In this document: positions 23,059-33,495 of the stretch, piece by piece | Layout: every line of letters starts with the position of its first letter | How positions within the stretch are numbered: the stretch's first letter is position 1 | Assembly (NCBI GenBank): GCA_949825065.1 | Contig: OX463844.1 | Coordinates: forward strand, 496,001 to 560,000 | Length of the DNA stretch: 64,000 bases | Reading direction: 5' to 3' | DNA from: Odontocerum albicorne | Taxonomy: Eukaryota; Arthropoda; Insecta; Trichoptera; Odontoceridae | The notes under the pieces: model-generated | What the model was told of the DNA's origin: nothing | The model's database searches: none | Seen by the model: only the letters and a program-made list of their open reading frames with translations | Made by a program: the position numbers and the translations under genes

Positions 23059-23574
23059 TTACATTTAGTGTCATAGTCTATGCCTATAAAACTGAAAGGA
23101 AAGGTATACCAGACTATCGTTAGACCCGTAATTATGTATGGCTCAGAATGCGTCACTATGTACAGATCCTACTCTAGGCAACTTGAAACATCAGAAATGC
23201 GAATGCTTAGGTGGTCAGCAGGAGTATCACTGAAAGATAAAATTAAGAGCTCACGCATTCGTGGTAGCCTGGGAGTCACTGACATAAAAAATAAGCGGGA
23301 AAAGCGACAGCTGAGATGGCACGGGCACATAAGACGGAGACCACTAGACCATACGCTAAATCAGGCAATGTCTGTGGATCTTCCTCGACAGCTGTCCAGA
23401 GGAAGACCAAAGAAGTCTTGGATGACTCAATGCTCCAAAATCCTGCAGAGAAACGGCCTAGATGAAAGCGACACCCAGAACCGAAGAATATACAGCCTGA
23501 GAACGAGAAGAGCCAACCCCAACAGCCTACCTAGGCAATGATTTGGGACAGTGCTAGGAAGAAGAAGATTAAGT
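23059..23574 (+). pseudogene. LINE A C-terminal fragment, best copy
   Basis: An intact open frame of 153 residues from 23080 carries the C-terminal end of a non-LTR retrotransposon polyprotein. It contains KGKVYQTIVRPVIMYGSEC, EMRMLRWSAGVSLKDKIKSS, RQLRWHGHIRRR and RGRPKKSW. No reverse-transcriptase catalytic motif (YADD) remains, so it is 5'-truncated. It ends 'GTGCTAGGAAGAAGAAG'. The first methionine lies inside the LINE frame and is not a true start. It is followed within 10 bases by a fragment of a different LINE (B). Confidence 0.9.
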
Positions 23575-23778
23575 GTCATAGTCATATCATGCAAGGCAAA
23601 ATAGAAGGTCGAAGAGGTGTTGGCAGGAGGCAAATCTCCTGGCTCAGCAATATACGGGATAAGACTGGTATAAGGAGCGTTGGGGATCTTTTTCGGGCTG
23701 CCGGGGACAAAGATGTTTACTCTCAGGTAATAGTCAACGTTGGGGAGACCTGACATGACTCTAGGAAGAAGAAGAAGT
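23575..23778 (+). pseudogene. LINE B C-terminal fragment
   Basis: Reads QGKIEGRRGVGRRQISWLSN, IRDKTGIRSVGDLFRAAGDK and ends at VGET with a stop, followed by 'CTAGGAAGAAGAAGAAG'. This is the C-terminal end of another non-LTR retrotransposon. Other copies lie at 36.9 kb and 46.0 kb. It begins in the GAA tail of LINE A, so one element may have inserted into the other's tail. Confidence 0.88.
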
Positions 23779-24002
23779 TTTATAGTAAGATTCAATATAA
23801 AAAATCCACCAACCACATATTTGCACCATTTTGAAAAAGACATCAACTAATCTTGTTGGGACATTTACGGATACTAGTTACTTCTTGTGTGTCACTGCCT
23901 AATGTATGGAAGCCAAGCTTGGACATTAAGGAATTGTAATAAGATCAGAATAAATGGAACGGAAATACTTGTTTCGCTATTATATAGAATTACTTTAATT
24001 TA
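23779..24002. other. AT-rich spacer
   Basis: Nothing assigned. Confidence 0.4.
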
Positions 24003-24215
24003 AAGACCTTTTTGACTCTGTTTCCTATCGCTGTTCGCCATACTACATCTTTCGTAACTCTTCTATCATCTAAGAAAATACTTCCTAAATAACAGAATTC
24101 CTCAATTTATATCGCATTTACGAGTACATATCCTTACACATTTTTCTGCCATTAACTTTAGATTTTGCAACATTGATTCTTAGATCTTCTATTTGCATCT
24201 GTTATACAATTAACT
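24003..24215 (-). pseudogene. LINE C reverse-transcriptase fragment
   Basis: Minus-strand frames read INVAKSKV, then EEFCYLGSIFLDDRRVTKD, VVWRTAIGNRVKKVF. This is the segment after the YADD motif in LINE C; compare FCCLGSIFSDDRSVTSD at 8.73 kb. Confidence 0.75.
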
Positions 24216-25222
24216 TATCATTTTACACTTGACTTCAAAAATCTGTGATTCATCTTTATTGAAAATATATATAATAGTTTGAGGAGTTTCGATTGAGGGA
24301 AATTTAAGAAATTAGAGACACAGGAGGGAATATATTGTATAATATAAATATATATTGATGTGAGTGGGGATAATGGTCAAACTAGTAATGTGTATATATA
24401 CGAGTATGTGTAGTGATCTATTTTCTCTGCTTACCCCGAAAGAGAAGTGATTCGATAAAAATGTACTTGTTAAAAAAAAAAATTATAAATTTGGAAGAGC
24501 TTTCATTGTTAACGTGTAATACTCTAATTTAGAAAACATTCATCATAATATTTTCTTCATCAAAGGTTTCGATTTTAACTTTATGGAAACCCATAATATA
24601 CTATTCAATAATAGACTAATTAGTTATTCTACTAATTACATTAATCCCAGCTATACGTGTTTCTATCTCCTATCTCTACTCTAACTTCAGGCTAAATATA
24701 AATATAGATAAATATTTGTTCATTCTGCCTAAAAAGGACTTTGGGTTAGGTGATAGAAAAACATGTACCGTGTAAACTATTCGAACATTTATTTTCACTT
24801 AACATTTATAAAACCTTAACTACTCCTTAGTTTCATTTTCTCTCATTCAAATTAGTGAGAACATGAACTATTTTGCGAAAAGTCTAGGTACTCGCATGTT
24901 GTCTTTCAGCGACGCTGAAAGGTGTCTGAAAGCAACGGGCATTACGAGATAAACCCGCGGGACCGCAAATGGCGAAAGCTGCAACAGACGAGCCCCCTGT
25001 TGGAGCGGGCCCGTCATTAGCTCGGCATTTAGGCTAAATGCGAATGCAGTCCCAGTGGTGCATCGGTGCAGGGGACCGATATTCGGCACGGTATACGCTG
25101 CGGTTGGTGAAGGCCCCGAATCCTGCTTGAACTTCTAATGTTTCTCCCTCATTTTATTAATTTTTTATTTGTTTATTTGATAAATGTAAGAAATATGATG
25201 AATATTAGTATTTGCTCAAACA
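24216..25222. other. AT-rich DNA with a GC-rich island
   Basis: 24545-24700 resembles 56685-56800 (shared 'GTTATTCTACTAATT' and 'CACGTGTTTCT'-like blocks), so a dispersed repeat of unknown type is present. The GC island at 24893-25125 is listed separately. Confidence 0.45.
24893..25125. other. GC-rich island of unknown role
   Basis: Sharply higher GC than its surroundings, with few long A/T runs. A minus frame covers 24868-25089 but shows no motif I recognise. It could be a conserved non-coding element, a decayed exon or a repeat. Confidence 0.35.
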
Positions 25223-26335
25223 TCATCGATTTGTCCTCAAATATATTGTAGATATAATTATAGGTATTCCCCCAAAGGTCATCGTTACGTACTTCAAATA
25301 TATTGTAGATATAATTATAGGTATTTCCCCTAAGGTCGTCATTATATACTTAAATATATTGTAGATATAATTATAGGTATTTCTCCAAAGATCATCGATA
25401 TGTACTAAAATATACCTATTGGAGATATAATTATAGGTATTTCCCCAAAGGTCGTTGTTATGTACTCAAATATATTGTAGATATAATAATAGGTATTCCC
25501 CCTAAGATCATCGATGTGTACTTCAAATATATTGTAGATATAATTATAGGTATGTCTTCAAAGTTCATTGATATGCACTCTAATATATTGTAGATATAAT
25601 TATAGGTATTTCCCCTAAGGTCATCGTTATATACTTAAATATATTGTAGATATAATTATAGGTATTTCTCCAAAGATCATCGATATGTACTCAAATATAT
25701 TTATTGTAGATATAATAATAGGTATTCCCCCTAAGATCATCGATGTGTACTCAAATATATTGTAGATATAATTATAGGTATTTCCCCAAAGGTCATCGTT
25801 ACGTACTTCAAATATATTGTAGATATAATTATAGGTATGTCTCCAAAGTTCATGGATATGCACTCTTATATATTGTAGATATAATTAAAGGTATTTCCCC
25901 TAAGGTCATCGTTATATACTTAAATATATTGTAGATATAATTATAGGTATTTCTCCAAAGATCATCGATATGTACTAAAATATACCTATTGTAGATATAA
26001 TTATAGGTATTTCCCCAAAGGTCGTTGTCATGTACTCAAATATATTGTAGATATAATTATAGGTATTTCCCCTAAGGTCATCGTTATATACTTAAATATA
26101 TTTTAGATATAATTATAGGTATTTCTCCAAAGATCATCGATATGTACTAAAATATACCTATTGTAGATATAATTATAGGTATTCCCCCTAAGATCATTGA
26201 TGTGTACTCAAATATATTGTAGATATAATTATAGGTACTTCCCCTAAGATCATCGACGTGTACTCAAATATATTGTAGATAAAATTATAGGTATTTTCCC
26301 AAAGATAATCGATATTCGTTAAAATATATAATCGA
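25223..26335 (+). repeat. AT-rich minisatellite, unit about 56-60 bp, about 19 units
   Basis: Constant core 'ATATTGTAGATATAATTATA' then 'GGTATTTCCCC', alternating with a variable part ('AAAGGTCATCGTTATGTACT', 'AAGATCATCGATGTGTACT'). Several unit types recur in similar order, suggesting multi-unit duplications. Confidence 0.9.
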
Positions 26336-27088
26336 TAGCTGCCAAAATGTCATCAATATCTTCCTTTATATAGATACCTGTCCAAATGTAGTTTTATTGT
26401 AGATATCAGCTCCAATATAGATAACACACATACATACCATTACATCAGGTTCCTATCGAGGCAGGCAAAAATGACAAAGCGCCAGATGTTCCTATAGCGA
26501 TACACATCGTTCACCTCTACTACACCCATAGACCATCTCAGATAACTTTTACGTTGATGATGGTCTCCGGAGCTAAACCAATGTGGGATATTTGGCTGGG
26601 GTGGTGTGGATAATAATACAAGAAAGAGAGGAAGTTACAGAAGTTTTCATATCCTAATGTTATATACACACAAGTGTATTAACATGCAACACACATACTT
26701 GTATGTTGCACATTAATATACCTATATTTTTATTTTACACACTCGTTTATATACGTATTCAAAATGAAAATATACAGGTAGACACGTATACATAAAGTAA
26801 ATATGTTATATGAAGACGGGGGATAGAGTAACTTAAGGGTGAGACTTATATGATATATTATTATACTCGTACATACCTATGCATAATGGGGAATATATAT
26901 ACATACTCGTATCATTGCACAATTACATAATGCGATGCCGACTGTTGCGGATCAGGGGGGCACTGGTTCGTTATATTTGTTTGGGTCTCGAGTGAGCAAG
27001 ATTGATGTTCGCGTTACAGTTAGATAGTGACTTTAGTCAAATCGTTGGTGATACACTTTTAAGAGCGTGGCCTGAAAACAATACTGTG
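26336..27088. other. No recognisable gene
   Basis: Nothing assigned. Confidence 0.4.
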
Positions 27089-27379
27089 TTACCTTTCGTT
27101 AAGCGAGCCGTTGAGCTTAAAACTGGGGCAGGCACGTAACTTACTGTTTATCGTTGCATGTCTTGGTATTACTATTGCAAGAAAATATGTAACAACATCC
27201 TTATAAAGTAAATCTTGAACCATAAATTTAAGTGTACCTGCATGAAACTCTTTGTTTGAAGGAATACCAGTTGTCATATCATTGAAATCTACGTTGAATA
27301 ATTTGTTTTCTTTTACGTGACAAGGAAATATACAATAAAAACAAGGCAACAGTTTAAAGACATGCACTTCAATAATCAT
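27089..27379 (-). pseudogene. Possible P-element/THAP-type transposase fragment
   Basis: Open frame of 96 residues. Its centre (DFND, then ATTGIPS-like spacing, then LKFMVQDLLYKDVVTYFLA) resembles the pattern 'DFG...LVFMVRGLxxKWKQPxAYxF' of P-element-like transposases. The key tryptophan and glutamine are not present and no upstream THAP zinc finger was seen. This is a tentative resemblance from memory of the family. It could equally be a chance open frame. Confidence 0.3.
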
Positions 27380-28470
27380 ATGAAGATTATGTATTCCCCT
27401 TCCCCCATCATGCTTATGTTCTAAAATTCGATACCTTAGACCTGCAGGTTTACTGACTAAGAATTCCTGTTTTAAGAGGTTAAAATTATTTTTGATTAAT
27501 TTTCAATAAGAAATGTTCAAAAATCTTGAAAATTCGAAAAGTTATGAGGGTTTATAGTCGAGCGTGCCGGTCGAAAAATTACCTGAGCTGCGCAACTTTC
27601 GGGTCGTCTATTGTTATGGCAGCAGCCTTATTTTCCAAGAATTCTCGTCCAATAAGATTTCTAGGAATGATGAATTGATATTTAGTTTGTCGGGATTTTT
27701 AAACAAGTTTATATGGCCCTGAAATTGCTGATTAACAGTAAGTTGAAAATATTTTCTTTAATTCGTGTAAAAATCGCACTTAAAACTTCAAAAGCGTTTA
27801 CTGAAAAATCACTTTTTTTAAACTATTCCCAGTAATAACTCCAAAACTGATTAACCGATTTTAATGAATAGGTACTTATTCTCTTTGTTATACCTCTCTT
27901 TATAGTCGGTACTATAATTATTTCAATCGATTAATTTTTTCGATTTTACTTAAATAGATTTATAATTTCAACAGCCGCCATTTTTTTTCTAATTATTATT
28001 TTCTAATTATTCTAGTACCGGCTATAACCGCATGCTTTCTGAGTAAAACAGTTTTTTTTTTTAATTTTCAGACTTGTACAACAGCCACAATTACGTGCAT
28101 AATGGCCCCACTCCATGTACGGGCGGCCTTACTTCCGACTTAATAACAAAAATATAAAAAAAAATATTATGAAAATTTATTAAAATGTTCTTAAAAGATA
28201 AATAAATATGTTAAAAAAAAACAATTTAAAAAAATTATTCGTTCACTGAAAAAAAAAACTTAAAAAACGTCGATTTTTCGGCCCATGAAATGATACCCCC
28301 TTAAGTCAACAAGTTTATTACGTGTATAAATAATAAAATACTCTCGTCACTGAAAAGAACACAAAAAAGTTAATTTAGTTACATTCTCATGTGAGATTTA
28401 CATTATTCTACATAGTTTAAGAAACAAAAATTCAAAAAACGACAATAGCAAGACACCAAAAATTACAATA
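27380..28470. other. AT-rich DNA with poly-T/poly-A runs
   Basis: 'GATACCCCCTTAAG' near 28303 looks like one end of a TTAA-target element, but no partner end was found. Confidence 0.4.
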
Positions 28471-28690
28471 ACCACACTCAAATAGATACACGATGTATAC
28501 ACACTAACAATTCTGCTTGGCACACTCAAATAGATACATGAAGTATAAACACTAACAATTCTGCTTGGCACACTCAAATAGATACATGATGTATAAAAAC
28601 AAACAATTCTGCTTGGCACACTCAAATAGATACATGATGTATAAACACTAACAATTCTACTTGGCACACTCAAATAGATACATGATGTAT
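28471..28690 (+). repeat. 48-bp satellite, left block (about 4.5 units)
   Basis: The unit is 'AACAATTCTGCTTGGCACAC', 'TCAAATAGATACATGATGTA' and 'TAAACACT'. It is identical in type to the right block at 29956-30582. The minus strand is open with a 16-residue period (YTSCIYLSVPSRIVSF), a consequence of unit length. Confidence 0.92.
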
Positions 28691-29955
28691 AAGAGCGATA
28701 TGCCCCAATTTTCACGTACACATTGTATCACCGCGCAATACGCTGACGACACAGCCTTTCTCTCTTCATCGAAATATGAGTCCGTATCCCACAACAGACT
28801 GCAAGACTTCATTCCCATTCTGGAGCACTGGTGCACCAAATGGAAGATCAAAATAAATCCCACCAAAAGCACAGCAGTCCGCTTCTCACGCAGATACATC
28901 AAACCCATCAGAACTCTTAAACTCTTCGGCCAGAGCGTCCCATGGTCAAAACACGTAAAATACCTAGGCCTCACATTAGACAGTAGACTCTCGTGGCATA
29001 AACACGCCCTCAATATCAAATCAAAAGCTCACGGAACACTCAAATCATTATTTCCCTTGATCAGTAAATACAGCAAACTTAGCACGCGCACTAAACTCCA
29101 CCTATATAAAGCGATCATCAGACCGCAACTGACATACGCCCTTCCGGTCTGGGGCCACGCGAAGAAAACAACGCTACATCACATTCAGATCATTCAAAAC
29201 AAAGCCCTCCGCATAATTTTAAAAGCACCCTACATCGTCCGTAATTCAAGACTCCACGCAGATACCAAACTACATACTATCCCCGAACATATGCGCGCTC
29301 TGGCCGAAAGGTTCTACAGCTCTATATCCCGTCATCCCAACCCAGCCATAAAAGCCTTAGATAACTACAACGCGAACACCAGTTACAGACACACTCGTCC
29401 GAAATCAATATTGCGAAACATCCCCCCGACCCCCCCCTCTTTAACTCTAATCATCCCCCCAAATGACCCCCCGATTGTCACTCTGAACACCCCATCATCG
29501 ATAATTCCTCCGGCAGACAGTTTACCCCCATAGGCAACCGCATTTCTCACCTTCAATAAACATTTTCTACACCTTAATATATTTATAAAAGTCACACACA
29601 TTTCCCCACTCATTTACTTATCTACTTATACTATATACATTCTTATAATTTATTCACAATTCATTTTTTTTTTCACCCATTCAATATAAAACAGTGTGTG
29701 ACGACACAAATTTATGTATATTTGTATTTAATATTATGTACATATCATCATATTTATATATGTATTTAATCGTTTATAATTTCTCATAATCATTCATAAA
29801 ATCAAAACAATTACCACAAACCTATCCTTTCCCGATTCCCAAAAAGATCCAAAAATTTCCAATAAATATCTAAACAGTCAGAACTTATCCGATGAAGGAG
29901 TAGGGTGTCCTACCATCGGACCGAAACTCCGAACAAGCTATCCATCACTTGTATT
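28691..29955 (+). pseudogene. LINE E (jockey-like) ORF2 C-terminal half inserted in the 48-bp satellite
   Basis: 5'-truncated non-LTR retrotransposon. The frame starts in satellite sequence (first methionine at 28661) and enters LINE coding at SDMPQFSRTH. It then has the reverse-transcriptase catalytic motif QYADDTAFLS, KWKIKINPTKSTAVRF, KYLGLTLDSRLSW, and IIRPQLTYALPVWGHA, and continues to a proline-rich end at 29533. About 280 LINE residues survive without a stop, so the copy is fairly young. The N-terminal endonuclease and the palm's first aspartate are missing. An AT-rich 3' UTR runs to about 29955, where the satellite resumes. It cannot mobilise itself. Confidence 0.9.
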
Positions 29956-30582
29956 TAAAAACTAACAATTGTGCTTGGCACACTCAAATAGATACATGAT
30001 GTATAAAAACAAACAATTCTTCTTGGCACACTCAAATAGATACATGATGTATAAATACTAACAATTCTGCTTGGCACACTCAAATAGATACATGATGTAT
30101 AAAAACAAACAATTGTGCTTCGCACACTCAAATAGATACATGATGTATAAAAACAAACAATTCTTCTTGGCACACTCAAATAGATACATGATGTATAAAT
30201 ACTAACAATTCTGCTTGGCACACTCAAATAGATACATTATGTATAAAAACTAACAATTGTGCTTGGCACACTCAAATAGATACATGATGTATAAAAACAA
30301 ACAATTCTGCTTGGCACACTCAAATAGATACATGATGTATAAAAACAAACAATTCTGCTTGGCACACTCAAATAGATACATGATGTATAAACACGAACAA
30401 TTCTGCTTGGCACACTCAAATAGATACATGATGTATAAACACTAACAATTCTGCTTGGCACACTCAAATAGATACATGATGTATAAAAACTAACAATTCT
30501 GCTTGGCACACTCAAATAGATACATGATGTATAAAAACTAACAATTCTGCTTGGCACACTCAAATTGATATATGATGTATAC
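29956..30582 (+). repeat. 48-bp satellite, right block (about 13 units)
   Basis: Same unit as 28471-28690, resuming after the LINE. Variants differ mostly at 'TTCTGC/TTGTGC/TTCTTC' and 'ACACTA/AAACAA/AAACTA'. Open on both strands for long stretches because 48 is a multiple of three. Confidence 0.93.
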
Positions 30583-31035
30583 ACCATTTGTTCATGCAAT
30601 ATTTGTATTATTTTCTCCACAAGCAACACAAATAAATCGTTTAAAAATAATTTTGAGCTCCTTTTTTGATGAAATTTTTATGTTACAAAGAAAAAATGTA
30701 TTTTACGACGTAGCGGCCCTGTCAGTCCGCTTTTAGGTCGTCATTGAGAACGCTAACAGAGACTGTAGCAGTTTTATCTCTGCTTGAAGAGTCCAATTAA
30801 CATTTAGCTTGAGACACACATACACACACAAAAACTCCCGCCATGCCATCAAAGGATGCAAGGAGATACCATTTGAAAAACCACGATGCGCGATGGGTCA
30901 GGTGATCCCAAATCGCGGATTTGAAAATCAAACCTTTTTTAAATAAGTAAATCTGTTAAATATGTTTAAAGCTTCTAAGTAATGTTACTCGTAGTTCTTC
31001 TGGTTGACAGTACAGTTGACAGACTTTCGAAATTA
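30583..31035. other. No recognisable gene
   Basis: Nothing assigned. Confidence 0.4.
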
Positions 31036-31800
31036 TTGTCTTTGTGGAGTTCGCGGGCATATGCTCACGTATGTGTTTATGAATTTCGTCGGGATGGATA
31101 GTCATTTGAATGATTTATGCGACTGTAGCGATGCTCGTTACCAATTTAGCGTGTGTCCTAGTAAGACGTGCTGATGATGTTGATGTTGACATCGCTATAT
31201 TCGTTTTAGTCGAATTCTGTGTTCCTCTTCGTTCGGGGTCATCAATTTAGCGTGGTGCTTAATTCGATACGTCGTCGTGATGATTTCGATTTGTTTGTAT
31301 TTAAAATGAAATACAAATATTCAGGAATGCGAACGAAAATGAGAGTGAATAGCGGGTAAATAATAACAAGTCTTGACAGTTGAATGAATAATAATGTTTA
31401 TTTGTCTACAAGTGGGTATTTTATAGTAGTGAGTAAATGTGCTCGCGATATATACTTTGACTCACTCCTGCGCGTGCACTAGTGTAGCGGGTAGTATATT
31501 TATTTACCGAGACGGCGAGACAAAGCGTAAATACTATTTGTGAGTACACATTGTTGACGTTTTTAGTATGTGACAATTGTAGATAGTTCAGAGTTTGATT
31601 CATCGGTCGTTGACCCTGTATGTTTACAATTTATTTTAACAACAAATTATGTTTGACAATTATTTATTTATTTAGGGGACGTAGGTACGCTACACGACCA
31701 TGTAACTTGCTTCATTTACGTTTGTCTGGTTGGTTGGAAGAGAGTGCCACCTGGCAATAATCCCGCCAGATTGTATGTGCAATTAAAGTATAAAATAAAT
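31036..31800 (+). mobile_element. LINE D 3' UTR, split by a solo LTR
   Basis: Left part 31036-31123 matches the LINE D 3' UTR ('GCATATGCTCACGTATGTGT', 'GATAGTCATTTGAATGATTT'). Right part 31695-31800 continues it ('CATGTAACTTGCTTCATTTA', 'GGTTGGTTGGAAGAGAGTGC', 'CCGCCAGATTGTATGTGC'). Removing the insertion rejoins 'TTTATGCGAC' to 'CATGTAACTT', as in the copy at 4050 bp. Confidence 0.88.
31124..31694. mobile_element. Solo LTR, 571 bp, with 4-bp target duplication
   Basis: Begins TGTAGCG and ends CGCTACA, a perfect 7-bp inverted end of the TG...CA type typical of LTR retrotransposons. It is flanked on both sides by CGAC (31120-31123 and 31695-31698). It sits inside the LINE D 3' UTR. No coding sequence is inside, as expected for an LTR left by recombination between two LTRs. 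The superfamily cannot be fixed; the direction of transcription is unclear. A non-autonomous DNA element is a less likely alternative. Confidence 0.82.
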
Positions 31801-31994
31801 ACTGTCTGGTTTAAGTATATATGTCTTAGTGCCTCATTGACTTTGTTTATCATACAAACACTTTGATTGTAAACAAGAATAGACTATTTTATCAAAAGTT
31901 TTGGCTTTGACTGTATTGAGCTCCATATAAGAATATATAACAAAAAATTACTTTACATACTATTTATAGTTACGGGATTGATATTGTGAAGGTT
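31801..31994. other. Spacer
   Basis: Nothing assigned. Confidence 0.4.
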
Positions 31995-32115
31995 TAAAGA
32001 CATCGTAATTTATTAAATGTAACAGTGTTTATTTCACTTCATGTATGTTAATGGTGTACACCCTATCGGTTTCAAAACTTTGACCTCATCATCAGAGGAG
32101 CACAAACAAGACTCG
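31995..32115 (-). mobile_element. Hammerhead-like motif element, copy 1
   Basis: Minus strand reads 'TTTGTGCTCCTCTGATGATG', 'AGGTCAAAGTTTTGAAACCG' then 'ATAGGGTGTACACC'. It has the CTGATGA...GAAAC order shared with copies at 34.7-35.1 kb and 37.5 kb, and the 'GAAATAAACACTG' flank of the same family. Confidence 0.6.
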
Positions 32116-32224
32116 AAGAAGCACGAATAAACGGCGTTGTATTAAACAAATCACAATGTATTACTTTGTTATGTCACTTATTACTTTAACCTCCGCTACT
32201 CGTGTTTACCATTCTATCATGATG

Positions 32225-32815
32225 TTTTTTATTTAACACTTTTATTACAAATATAATCTGGCGGGCTTATTGCCAGGTGGCAATCTCTTCCAACCAACCA
32301 GACAAAAGTAAATGAAGCAATTCACGTGGTAGCATAAATCATTCAAATGAGTACCCATTCCCACGAAATCCATCAACACATACGTGAGCATATCAGTCGA
32401 ACATTCTTTTTCATATAAAGTGAGATATCATCAATCAAAAGGAAAGGAAGGGATGGTGGAGAGGAAAGAAGAAATCGGGAATGAAACACGTTATTTTACT
32501 GACTAGAAATGAAGAGTTTTTTCAGTCACTTCTTAAAGCATGCCAAGGATGGAGCGAGTCTTATATTGGTTTGTAACTGATTCCAGAGTCTCACTTCATG
32601 GACAGTAAAGGACGACGTAAAAAAGGAGGAGCGGTGAACTGGAAAGGCCAATAAACAATCTCTGTTTGAGCGTAGCGCTAATCCATGATCGGAAAGTCGC
32701 AGAAATTTTTCGGCGAGATAAGAGGGGGCGGCGGGACAGTTAAGAACATTATACAATATAGACAGTATGTGCATTTGGCGTCTATTTTGATGTTCTGATC
32801 ATTCCATCTGAAAAA
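32225..32815 (-). pseudogene. LINE D 3' end, second copy
   Basis: Minus-strand copy. It codes ILYNVLNCPAAPSYLAEKF, SDHGLALRSNRDCLLAF and SSFTVHEVRLWNQL, then IRLAPSLACFKK and a stop. A 3' UTR follows and ends with 'GCCACCTGGCAATAAGCCCG', 'CCAGATTATATTTG' and 'TAATAAAAGTGTTAAATAAA' at about 32233. It is longer at the C-terminus than the copy at 3.6 kb. The upstream reverse transcriptase is missing. The terminal 75 bases match the SINE tails. Confidence 0.9.
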
Positions 32816-33440
32816 AGCTTCAGAATAGAAGATATAAGCACATGTAGCGAGGATTAATGAAACTCGTTGAATAACAAAGTAATTAATCGTTTAATATCCT
32901 ATAAGGTAAAACTGTTTAAAAAATTCCGTTTGAAACTCCCTGTCCTGCATTTGGCTGCTCAAATAATTCTACTCCCATATGCACATTGACTGAGCGCTGC
33001 CTAAATGTCGATTCCACTGAAGGTTATTACGCTTCGGGTTCCAAAAGGGGCGCTCAAGCGGGGGACGCAGCCATCCCAAATCTTATTGCAGAACGATGCT
33101 CGGCGCCCCATTTATGCCATTTGGGGTCTAGACAGGGTTTGTATACTTGAAGACGTTTTGTAGATTGAGTTTTGTATGCAAACAAGTTTCAATTCACATC
33201 CGAGAAGATTATATATTTTTTATCTGAGTTTTTGTTTCAGATAATTTATTTTTCAGTGCACTGGATCCGATGGCACACCAATTGAGACGATCGGAGCACA
33301 CCACAACGTTTTTACTAACTTTTTTGAACGAATAGATATGACCAAAGTCATAAGTATTTTTATATGCCCGAATACTAAGCGGAAATAATGCCTGTGTCAT
33401 TCCAGGGGAGACTCAGCGCGGGGTTCGAACTGGCGAACTG
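32816..33440. other. No recognisable gene
   Basis: Nothing assigned. Confidence 0.4.
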
Positions 33441-33495
33441 GCGCGGTAACGCATTGGAATTTCGCACGAAATTCAAATGCGTTACCACGCGGTTA
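33390..33495 (-). repeat. tRNA-like sequence containing a 22-bp-arm hairpin
   Basis: Arms 33441-33462 and 33469-33490 pair at 20 of 22 positions with a 6-base loop (CGCACG). Beside them, on the minus strand, lies a box-B-like 'GTTCGAACCCCGCGC'. The arms contain 'GGTAACGCATTTGAATTT'. It may be a tRNA-related SINE head with a duplicated and inverted arm. Confidence 0.5.

Noticed and set aside
25223..26335. CRISPR-like array
   Set aside because: Eukaryotic context, no cas genes, and the 'spacers' are themselves repeated variants. It is a minisatellite.
28290..28320. piggyBac-like end at CCCCCTTAAG
   Set aside because: Only one candidate end; no TTAA-flanked partner and no transposase sequence.
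28398..30629. Minus-strand frames of YTSCIYLSVPSRIV repeats as a secreted or membrane protein
   Set aside because: The 48-bp satellite is open in several frames on both strands, as expected from the unit length alone.
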